64,000 nt of DNA from Halichoerus grypus (taxonomy: Eukaryota > Chordata > Mammalia > Carnivora > Phocidae), in contig NC_135720.1 in the NCBI RefSeq assembly GCF_964656455.1, forward strand, positions 99,026,696-99,090,695, read 5' to 3'. Shown one piece after another: positions 46,806 through 55,230 of this stretch. Both the position numbers and the translations under genes were made by a program. The notes beneath the pieces are model-generated. The model was not told the DNA's origin. It searched no databases and saw only the letters and a program-made list of their open reading frames with translations. The first letter of the stretch is position 1. Every line of letters begins with the position of its first letter.

Positions 46806-47480
46806 CCCCTGCCTAACTTGCACGGGGAGCTGGGCGCCGGGAGCCAGGTTTACGACCGACTCCGGGGCGGCGGGGAGCAGAACCAGAGTCCACACGCACA
46901 GAGCGCGGGCCGGCGTCTCGCCACCGCCACCAGGTCACAACACCGGGATTCCGCGGTTGTCCATGCCAAGCTGCTCCGCCAGAGCTGCTCAAAATCATTA
47001 TCCATATATTTACAAAATCCAGTCTGTGCAAATCGTTCAACTCGCTCATTTCCTGAACCATTTGAGGCAAGGAATCCGACCCCCCTTTCTGCTTCACTTT
47101 CCTAGAATAAGCCCATTCCAAAAGGGGTGCGTTGTTCCCCACCCCCCTCGTCCACCTACCGCCCCCCATCAATCTCTTTACTTTGCCTTTCTGAGTATCT
47201 TTTTTCCATCTCTATCTCTTTCTCCTCACCCCCCTCCTCCCTTTCTTTATTATTAGGATTATGTTTTCCCCCTCATTATGGCAAATGTTTCTTAACGTGG
47301 CAGAGAGTTGCCCTTCCTGGCGACAGATGTCATAACGAACTTTCTCCCCTTTCCTTCCCTAACTTCCCCCGAAAGCCAGATTATAATTAAACGTAACGGT
47401 CCAATATAGATTAGAGACAGGGAGAGCTGCCGCCGCGGCCGCCGCCGCCGCCGCCGCCACACACACGCGCGCTCAAAAAA
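46000..47480. promoter_or_regulatory. TFAP2D: CpG-rich region over TFAP2D exon 2 and intron 1
   Basis: CpG dinucleotides are dense from about 46000 to 46500 (exon 2) and 46530 to 46990 (intron 1), with a further CpG cluster at 47420-47475 beside exon 1. The rest of the window is CpG-poor, apart from patches near 37.0, 40.8 and 53.3 kb. A CpG island over the first two exons is typical of developmental transcription factor promoters. The densest part lies downstream of the start codon, so the island may also serve transcription starting inside intron 1. Boundaries are by eye. Confidence 0.6.
46763..46804. repeat. (CA)n microsatellite in intron 1
   Basis: A pure CA run of about 21 units, with shorter imperfect CA just before it. 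On the sense strand of TFAP2D it is TG. It is probably polymorphic. Confidence 0.95.
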
Positions 47481-47498
47481 AAAAAAAAAAAAAAAAAA
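47429..47498. repeat. GCC trinucleotide repeat and A24 run near exon 1
   Basis: A GCC/CGC-type triplet tract (47429-47459) is followed by CACACACGCGCGCTC and 24 consecutive A residues (47475-47498). On the sense strand of TFAP2D this is a T24 run starting about 10 bases after the exon 1 donor, then a GGC repeat. Confidence 0.95.
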
Positions 47499-47508
47499 GT
47501 AATAATAC

Positions 47509-47547
47509 CTCGGCATCGTGGACTAGTCCCGGAAAGGTAGTTGACAT
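47509..47547 (-). CDS. TFAP2D: TFAP2D coding exon 1 (start codon)
   Basis: This short first coding exon encodes MSTTFPGLVHDAE (13 codons) and ends in phase 0 at a GAG followed by the donor GTATTATT. The ATG has an A at -3, a reasonable initiation context. I chose this start because the 13 residues match the remembered AP-2 delta N-terminus and the phase joins exactly to the ATA that opens exon 2. The transcription start and 5' UTR lie at higher coordinates and were not delimited. I saw no convincing TATA box in the next 150 bp. Just inside intron 1 the sense strand carries a 24-base T run and then a GGC repeat, which is unusual beside a donor site. The protein's N-terminal part is the variable transactivation side of AP-2 factors. 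A different first exon would therefore change activation properties, not DNA binding. Confidence 0.95.
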
Positions 47548-48200
47548 GTTGGGTTTCTCCGAAAGCTTACGATGCAATTTCCCCCTCCAAAAAAAGAATC
47601 GGGAAAAAAATCCAAACTTCTTGTATTTTCCAATTTTTTTTAAGGAAAAAAAAATGTTCTATAGATAGAGATCTAAATTGTAATGGCTTTGCCCGGATCA
47701 GATAGCTCCTTGCCTCGTACCCACTTAAAAACCTGTAGGAACAAAATTTTCCCTCTGCACAAAAGCAGCTCCCTGGAACAGATTTTGTACTTGCTGAGTA
47801 TTTCTTTGGCTGATGTCGTAGGTCCCTTGGTAATATAGAAGTTTTGAAAATTAAGCATCAGCACTGAGAACTGGGAGGACAATAGGCAGAAGAGATTTAT
47901 CCCAGGAGACAAGGAATAAATATTGTATCTTCGCCTAATAAGGAACTGGAGGTTCTTTCAACATTTTTATCCATTTTTTCCAACCTTTATCATGCTTTTC
48001 TATACCGACTGAGGTGGGGACTCATCTCTACAGAGGGCATTTGCACACATTTTATTGTGAAGATAAAGATCCAGCCCCGATATGTGTATATTAGAGATAG
48101 AAATATATATTAATTAAAGCTCCCTTTTACATGAGTAAGTGTTCATTCCTATTGGTTCCACTCCCTAGATGCTGAAAGCTGCTTTTTCCAACAAGCACCC
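47548..48200 (-). promoter_or_regulatory. TFAP2D: Probable TFAP2D promoter / 5' UTR region
   Basis: This DNA lies immediately upstream of the start codon on the sense strand. It is AT-rich and nearly CpG-free, in contrast to the CpG-rich sequence downstream of the ATG. No TATA box or clear initiator was identified by eye. The transcription start cannot be placed from sequence alone. Confidence 0.35.
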
Positions 48201-50511
48201 AAATCAATTTCACCCAGATTGGGGTGTCTGCCTTTGCCCAAGTGGAAACAATACTGCTCTTTCCATATTTACATCGAATTTGGGTTCTTTTCCCTTTTTT
48301 GAAAGGCAACACCCTGCGGTTGCTTACACTTTCAGCAGCTTTTAAAATAAACAGCCACGGTGGACAGCCCCAACTTTTCATCATAAAGAAATGGTGTAAC
48401 TGGCAATATATTTAAGAAAAATACAAGAGAATAAAGATGTATGACAAGATTCTACATTTAGGTAAAACGTTGTCTTGCACTCTCCAACCCAGCCCATTTT
48501 CCTCCTCTTTTGTGTTTTCCTTCTTCCCTTTCTGAAACAGTGCTGGATGGGGGTGGGGGGGATTGTAGACCATTTAGCAGTGACACCAGATATTTGAACA
48601 CTATTACCCCAAAATAATCCTTAAATGTTTGAAAGTTATATTTTACAAAGAGAGGGCAGAAAGGAGGCAGTGCACACCTATCTCTGTCTCTTCGGTGGAT
48701 TTCTCGACTTTCAAACAGTATTTGAGCTTTACTTCGTTCAAAATTCTGCTTCCTGCACCAAGTGTTCTAGCACCTGGAGGGGGTAGCGGTGGCTACATGC
48801 CCGCAATACTGAGGCTTTGCGAGGTCCGCTCTCCAGCCCTGTCTATCTCATAAGAACTGGCTGGCCCCACAGACTCATCTCAGAGATAGAAGGGGTAATT
48901 TAGTCTTAATTGCCATTTCATTTGGTTAGCTTTTAAGTGTTTAAGCTGAGAAGGTGTCTTAATAATAAGCCGCAGGCAAACAGGCATGTGGCTTTTTTTT
49001 TTTTTTTTTAGGTCGGGGTTTGGGAGGGTTTATTAGGATCTGCTCATGCAGGCTAACTGGGGCTGTCACTCAGCGCTCTTTGCTTTATATAAATGGACAA
49101 AGGCACACGACAAGAATTGAAATGCACTGTCTGAAATGGAGATCCGTGATGCTTCAGTCCTGCACAAGGGTCAGCAGCCAGCACTTGCTCCCTTTTTCAA
49201 GGTGCGCAAGCTCCCCCCCTTCCTGAAATTTTATATTTTGGTCTAATGAAGTCAGGAGAATGAGAGCCCAATGAAGATGAAAAGAAAGAATGCCCAACTT
49301 GATCTTTAAGTAGGAGGGGGTAAGATGAGTGCCCTTGGCACTGAGGGGCTGAATCCCAAAATGCTTGCAGCGGAATCTTTTGTTTGTCAGGACTGAGTGA
49401 GGCCTCTATATTCCACCCACAGAGGAAAAAATAACCGTCTGTGGGAGCTGGGGCCTGCCCCCACGACCTTACCCCAGGAACCCCCGCCTCTGCGAAGGTT
49501 TAACACCCCTCTCACCATGACCACCCCCACCCTGAGAATGGGTAGAGCCCGCAGGTTATCTTGGGAATTGCCAGACGCGCTTTTCTAGGTGGATGATGTT
49601 GGTTTCCCTGCATGTCCGAGCTCAAATAGAAAAGGATGGCCCCTTCTCAGACGAGCTGCAAACCCCTCCCCCAACTCCCCTACTGTCAGATACGTCTTCA
49701 TTGAAAGTGAAGGGACCTTCTCTCCCCAGCTTAGGTCCAGGCAGCAGACGCAAAATCCTCTCCCCTGGGAACAACCAGGAGGCTCAGGACGTGGTGGCCG
49801 CCTGCTCTGCCTGCTGGGCCAGTGCGTTTGGCCCATGTGTTTGTCCCCATCCGGGAGAAGATCCACACGCAGGCCCCGCACTACTGATACTCTTGGTAAT
49901 GAGCTCTGGCCTGGAGCTGAGTACATCCACCTAACGACCTCTAGTTGTCTCCTCCCTCTAAATCCTTCTGGACATCACGGAAGAATGGGCAATCTTAACT
50001 CTCCGTTCCACTCCCTATCCCCATTTCATCTTCCTGAGTGACTTCTGGATAATAAGACAAAAGGCTTCCAGGGTTCATTTACTGTTTCTGGAACCCCCGT
50101 GGAATTAGAGGAAAGTAAAGATCTTGCAGAATGAGAAAACAAACAAACAAACAAACTTGCATTTATATTTAAAGGAAACGAAGCAGGGAGGGTAAAGTGT
50201 GTCTCTTGGCTTAAGGGTCTACTTTGCCAGGACCCACATCTGCCTTGGAAAGCTCTCCTCCCACTCCAGTGTCCCAGCTTCCCACACCAGAGTCTGAACT
50301 GTAGGGAAACTCCATTTGGCCAACTGCTCCCTCTCGCCTCATCCCAACAAAAAGAAAAAAAAAAAAGCTGTCTGTCCCTGAAAGAAAAGTTGGGGAAATC
50401 ATCCGCGCCATATGCACATACTGGTCAACGCTCCCTTCCATCTGCTCTGGGGTTGCTTGGCGCGCCCCTATTCTAAAGAAACTCATCGAGGCAGGTGTGT
50501 GGCTGTGCTTG

Positions 50512-50516
<5 letters not shown>

Positions 50517-50550
<34 letters not shown>
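50517..50550. repeat. (GT)n microsatellite
   Basis: An uninterrupted TG run of about 17 units. Together with flanking sequence it creates a long but spurious antisense open frame. Confidence 0.95.
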
Positions 50551-50551
<1 letters not shown>

Positions 50552-50599
50552 TGTGCGCGCGCTCGGGATTTGTTTCTGTCAGACAGTCCCCCCCACCCC

Positions 50600-50800
50600 A
50601 CACCATCTCCCTTTCCCATCCAATTAATAGTCTTGAGCAATTAATAAGTGCCATCCTGCTTGACCCAAAGGCTGGGCTTTTCAGCAAAGCTAATTCCTCT
50701 TTCTCTGCTTTGCCCCTTTCCGGGAGAGCGATTGGCCATACATTCTCCAGCGGGCGCATAATTGAATTAACTGGCCACGGCGAGTTGGAGACACGGTGAC
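50600..50800. promoter_or_regulatory. Candidate upstream element with paired CAATTAATA
   Basis: CAATTAATA occurs at 50621-50629 and 50638-50646. An inverted CCAAT (GATTGGCC, about 50730) and AATTGAATTAAC (about 50761) follow. The block is transposon-free and lies about 3 kb upstream of the TFAP2D start codon. Regulatory role is inference. Confidence 0.35.
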
Positions 50801-51540
50801 AATCGCCTGGGGCTCCCTCCCTCGGGAAACCGGTAGTGAGCATCCCAGCCTGAGCCCAAGGCCGGGCAGATCCCGCCCACTCGAGATAGCTCATAAAAGC
50901 ACCGGAGAACCCCCGCCAGCCTCCCACCCTAGAAGCTGAAGAAGGGTCTCCCTTAGCACTCAGCGCTTCTGTTCTGCCGTCTGATTCCATGCTCCACACC
51001 CCAGGAGGGATTGTTCTACTGCAGTCGCTTTTTAGGAATCTGCAATCTTTATATCTATCATTACTGTCTTGGTTGTTAGAGCTAGAAAAGAGAGGTTATG
51101 AACTGTTTCCTACATTTCAGATGTTGGTGTGGGAAGCTCAGGTCCCTTCCTGAGCTTCTGGGCTGGTATCATACAAGTCACCACAGTTTTCATCCAATGC
51201 CAAACATCTCCCCTGAAAGGGCCTGCCACCCACTGTATGTTTGAAGTTGGTGGACAATTACCAGCAAACAGGTGGCTACCCTAACTTTATTAAACACATG
51301 TTTCTCCTTTTCCTTCTCCTCTCCCTCCTCCCCCCACTCCTCCTCTTTTTTCTTTTTCCTACTTGGGATTTCCTTTTCTCCTCCAAACAGATTTTTTGCA
51401 TTTTCCTGTTGCCTAAATAGATTTCCCCCACAAATAATGCTAAGTGAAATGGAATAAAGATTGTAATTATTCTAATTATTTGGACACTTTTAACCAAAAT
51501 TATTTCCTTGGATATATTCATACATATGAATCAACTAGAG

Positions 51541-51620
51541 TATCTTCCTTCTTCTCTCCCTTTCCTTTCTTCCTTCTTCCCCCCTTCCTTCCTTCCTTCC
51601 TTCCTTCCTTCCTCCCTTCC
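51541..51620. repeat. (CCTT)n polypyrimidine tract
   Basis: Nearly pure pyrimidine sequence with about eight CCTT units; another pyrimidine tract lies at 51300-51370. Confidence 0.9.
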
Positions 51621-52022
51621 TCTTTAGAGGAAGATAGAGATGAGATTGAATCCATTAAACTTATGCCTTATCAGGGCATGTGTGTACATTATCTAGTAAT
51701 GAAATTTAGTGTCTTCTGCTCCAGTGGGGCATACAGTTCCATAACCCAGACATAAGTTTGCACAATAGGAGATAATTTTCATGATTACAAAGACCCAGCT
51801 TTGGAAGGGTACTAGTATGGGGAAAGAGCAGAGCACTAAAGATCCAATATAGTAGGCAGACCTTCTTTCCACAAAGCAAAACAAGGGGTGTAGATCTGAA
51901 TATCAGTACCTCTCATAACCCTTCCAATCCTTTCCTTCCACTTTTTATTTTGGATGCACATAGGGAGCAGAGGGACCTTTAGAGAGCCTAAAGAAAGCCA
52001 ATGACTGCTGTGTCCTGTCTTA

Positions 52023-52113
52023 TTTTCTTTTTAAGTAAGTTCTACACCCAACGTGAGGCTTGAACTCAGGACCAAGAGTTGCATACTCTACCGACTGAGC
52101 CAGCCAGGCACCC
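52023..52113 (-). mobile_element. CAN-SINE, minus orientation, short
   Basis: TTTTTAAGTAAGTTCTACAC...GAGGCTTGAACTCAGGACC...CGACTGAGCCAGCCAGGCACCC is a reverse-complement carnivore SINE. Flanks CTGCTGTGTCCTGTCTTA and CTGCTCTGTCCTATCTTA are the diverged target duplications. It is the first transposon upstream of the gene. Confidence 0.9.
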
Positions 52114-53249
52114 CTGCTCTGTCCTATCTTAGTGGTGTCTGCTTCTACCCTATTTCAGGCACCTTTCCCCCTGCTCTTGAGTTCCCTGCCCTCCGAGTGC
52201 CTCCACCCTGGCTGGATAAGCTTCTGAGCTCAGCCTGGGGTCTCCAAGAGCCAACAACAGAGGGAGATCTCAGGGCCCTCTGGGGAAGGGGTCCAAGGTT
52301 CACAATCTCTCAGGATTTTAATGATAATGGAAAGGTCTTATCCAAGGACCTCTTCTGATGTGATTCCTCTAATCTCTCCCAGTTACAGATGCTGTGGATA
52401 GGTAGGTGGGTGGGGACAATCCTTCAAGTCATTTGAAAGGCAAACGTGTTGGGTCCACCACAGTATTCCAATCCCTGGTTCATTCATATTTTTCCTCATT
52501 AGTAATGAATGCAAGATGGAGAGAGAAGAGTGTTCCAAATACAGGGAAAATTCTGGTCAGGAGCCAAGCAGCTAAAACTTGGCCCAGTTACAAGGGCTAG
52601 GATATTTGAAGAGAAAAGCCTTGGACAGCACCGGCATGCATAAGCACTCCAGGTCAGACCCCCCTCCCAGCCAAGAACGAATTGCTTGCCTTTCCTACTT
52701 CTATTAGCCTGAGCTGACGCTGATCCCAGGTGTCTTTGGAAAGGTCCCTCCCGTCCAGTCAGGATGTGATAACTCTTCTACCTTCTCTCTTGGTATTTTC
52801 TTCCCCGGCCCCGATTCCACTTTCAACAACAGAAGGGCCACTTTGCGTAAAATGTTACCTAATTCCAAACGAGAAAAGGCAGACCATTTTTAAAAAGAGC
52901 TTTGGGATATTTAGGGGAAATTAACATTTCTGACAGACTCTCCAGTCATTTCAGTTTAGGGTTGTCATTGATTTTTCTAAATTCTTTTTTCTTACTTACT
53001 TTTTTGTTTTTGTTTTTGTTTTTTTTTTTAAAAAAACTTTCTCCCGCACGACCCTACCCCGCCCTCCGCGCTGTTTGTCAAAAGCCTAAAGCAGATCTGT
53101 ATTCCGCTTCAGCCTTGCAGCCGACAGGCAACACGGATCCCATAATCGTACAGAGAAGATGCATTTGCAAGCAATTAAAAAGCCTTGCGAATGTATTAGT
53201 CGAAAGTTAAATAGAGGAACTCTCGTCTGAAGCCTTCTCTTTCGTAACA

Positions 53250-53640
53250 GTGCAACTTGGAGCCGAGGCCCTCATGTGAGAGGGCAGCCTCCTCGCCCTT
53301 CTGCCTCGGCTGCCGAGCTGGACCCAGGCAGGGCACCGGCTCGCGTACCCTCTCCGAGCGACCGGGGCGCGGGGGGAGCCGGCCTCGCCAGCCCGGCGGC
53401 GTCTGGGGGCGCTCACCCCTGGCAGCCGCGCGAGCCCGGGAGGGCGCGGCGCCCCGGAGGCCTCCTGGCTGGCTGCGCTCTTTGAGGCGGGAAGCCGGCT
53501 CTTCAGCTAAGGCCTTGCTCTCTCCCCTGGGGAAACTTGCTCCTTTTCCGCAAAGAACTGCTGAGTTCACAGAGGGCCGCGCTCTGTCCTCTCCCCCTTC
53601 CTTCAGTGTTTCACCTTGCGGGGCGCTAAGGATGTTTGAG
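53250..53640. promoter_or_regulatory. Isolated CpG island 5.7 kb upstream of TFAP2D
   Basis: A 250-300 bp core (about 53290-53480) is very rich in G+C and CpG, including GGGGCGCGGGGGGAGCCGG-like sequence. Flanks to 53640 are moderately CpG-rich. Open frames cross it on both strands, but none resembles a known protein. It could be a distal promoter, noncoding-RNA start or Polycomb-type island. Confidence 0.5.
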
Positions 53641-53789
53641 GCATTCGGGTCGCCTCTGGAGCCTTCCTTTGCTAAGCACCTTTACAAGTATTGACTCATT
53701 AGATCCTGAGAACACTCCCCTCTCCACGACGCAAGGAGGGAGGATTTGCATAGTTATTACTTTGTTTTTATAGAGCAAAGAATAGCAAC

Positions 53790-53930
53790 AAAGTAATAGC
53801 CGGAGCTAGCTTTTATTGAGCACTTGCTATCTTCGGACTCCTCACAAGCATTACGTCGTTCTATGCTGACAACAACCCGATGAGGTAGGTAGAGTGTGTA
53901 CTAATATTAGTTGGAGGTAAGGCGGTGTAA
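53790..53930 (-). mobile_element. MIR element
   Basis: TTTTATTGAGCACTTGCTATC...ACAACAACCCGATGAGGTAGG...GTACTAATATTA is the reverse complement of the MIR 3' half, well preserved. Confidence 0.8.
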
Positions 53931-54529
53931 GTGCTCCCCCAACCCCGGGGGAGGCGGAAACTGAAGCACTCGGCAGTTGCTCAGGACTTTTCCGCCCCCG
54001 GCAGGTAGGCAAGCCTCCAGAAAGTGAGGCTTAAAAGGGTAGGAGTGATCGCCAAGGTGTCCTACTGCTACGTCTTCTGGCCCCTGCTGTTGTGTGGAAA
54101 CTTTTCCTCCTTTGTATCCCTAGTCTCCCTTCCCTTCTAGACTCCTGACAGAAACCACTCACCTGGAGGCCCGGTCCAAGTTTCCTTTGCAGTAAGAGAT
54201 GTGCCACCTTGACACCTTCCTGGGGAAGTTTTCCGGACTCCCGAGGCCTCAAATCCGGCCTCCCTGATTTTGTCCCTCTCTTCTCTGGTGGCGACCGTGT
54301 GCGGGCTTCCAGAGCCTGTCCCTTGCCCTGGTGTGTGGGCCTCGGGCCCTACCCCTGAGAGTCAGTGGCTCAGACCTGCTGGGAGTGCCGAACGCAGACG
54401 GAGCCAGGCCGCTGGGCCAACCGGAGGATCAGCCAGTCTCCCTCAGCACCTGCTCCCGGCAGGGTGGCGAGTGCCTCTCTGTGGATCCAGCGCTAGACTC
54501 TGGGACCCCCTCCTAACCCCTGCAACCAC

Positions 54530-54745
54530 AGCGCCTGGGGCTTCAATCCCGAGTCTACCTCAGCCAGTTACTTAATTTTCTCACCTGTAAAATGGGAAAA
54601 AGACTATGAACACTTAGCTTATCAGGACATTGTGAGGCTCAAGTGAATATATATATATGAATATAAATATATATATCCCTTTGATCAGCCTGGACGGAGG
54701 GAAGCTCTTAAGAAATGTTGGGTATTATTATTTGGAAGGAGGGTG
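54530..54745 (+). mobile_element. MIR element with AT insertion
   Basis: CAGCCAGTTACTTAATTTTC...ACCTGTAAAATGGGAAAAAG...ACATTGTGAGGCTCAAGTGA, then a (TA)n expansion (about 54648-54676), then AAGCTCTTAAGAAATGTTGGGTATTATTA. A forward MIR whose middle is interrupted by an AT microsatellite. Confidence 0.75.
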
Positions 54746-55089
54746 GTTGCTAAGGAGGTAACTAAGAGAGACATTGTTAGCAGGGTATACTAGCTTCCTC
54801 AGAGTTGGGTTTTCTAGCCCTTGGACAGATGGCACCAAAGAAAATCCAGCTGGGGGAGATGCAGGGGGTCATCGGGTCCTACCGTTTGCTGCAGTCACAC
54901 AGCTAAGCAAGTGACAAGGCCGGGGCTGGGGCTAGAACTCAGAAGCTTGCATCCGCTCAGTCCAAAGCCTCTCACTCAGGATCCAGGGAAAGGACAGCTC
55001 AGTCCTCCTTCTGCACACCCCAATTCTTTTTCCTTTATGGCTAATTATTTCCAGTATTTGCTCCTGGATTACTGAGCATTTTGGTCTTT

Positions 55090-55230
55090 TCAATTTTTGA
55101 GTTTCATTTCTTCCTCTCTTCTTCTCTCTCTTTCTTCCCTTCCCTTCCTCCCTCTCCCTCCCAGTCCCTCCTCTCCTTCCCTTTTTCTCTTCTTCATTCT
55201 TTTCCTCCTTCTCTCCCCCCAATTTTGCCC
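55090..55230. repeat. Polypyrimidine tract
   Basis: About 140 bp of almost pure C/T in irregular CCTT, CTCC and TTCC units. The complementary strand gives a spurious Glu/Lys/Arg-rich frame. Confidence 0.9.

Larger units (their letters stand above)
46492..47508 (-). other. TFAP2D: TFAP2D intron 1
   Basis: This 1,017-bp intron starts GTATTATT and ends CTTCCAG on the sense strand. It holds a CpG-rich half near exon 2, a 42-bp CA/TG microsatellite, and a GGC repeat plus T run close to the exon 1 donor. No transposable element is visible. Confidence 0.85.
17430..47547 (-). other. TFAP2D: TFAP2D gene, coding extent within window (exons 1-6)
   Basis: Six coding exons on the minus strand join into one frame that reads as transcription factor AP-2 delta, a nuclear sequence-specific DNA-binding protein of the AP-2 family. 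Exon sizes from 5' to 3' are 39, 498, 61, 166, 119 and 142 bp. The intervening introns are 1,017, 3,540, 9,639, 177 and 14,720 bp, and a sixth intron runs off the window start. The 119- and 142-bp sizes are those I recall for the equivalent AP-2 alpha exons. Every junction has GT and AG. The AP-2 delta call rests on the exon 1-2 protein: it begins MSTTFPGLVHDAE, is histidine-rich and lacks the proline/tyrosine motif of AP-2 alpha, beta and gamma. In human, TFAP2B lies downstream in the same orientation; here that would be before position 1. The C-terminal exon or exons (rest of helix-span-helix and tail) are not in view. Confidence 0.96.
48200..52004. other. Upstream intergenic DNA, transposon-free
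   Basis: No gene, SINE or LINE is recognisable. It holds simple repeats (GT run, AAAC units, CCTT runs), a T17 run at about 48992 and unique stretches. The TAAT-motif cluster near 50.6-50.8 kb is listed separately. Confidence 0.7.

Noticed and set aside
50211..50999. Open frame of 262 codons on the minus strand
   Set aside because: It runs through a GT microsatellite (His/Thr repeats) and matches no family I know. It has no splice or codon signature and is best explained by low complexity and chance.
53257..53694. Open frame of 145 codons across the upstream CpG island
   Set aside because: GC-rich DNA has few stops. The Arg/Pro/Gly/Ala-rich product resembles no protein, and frames are open on both strands.
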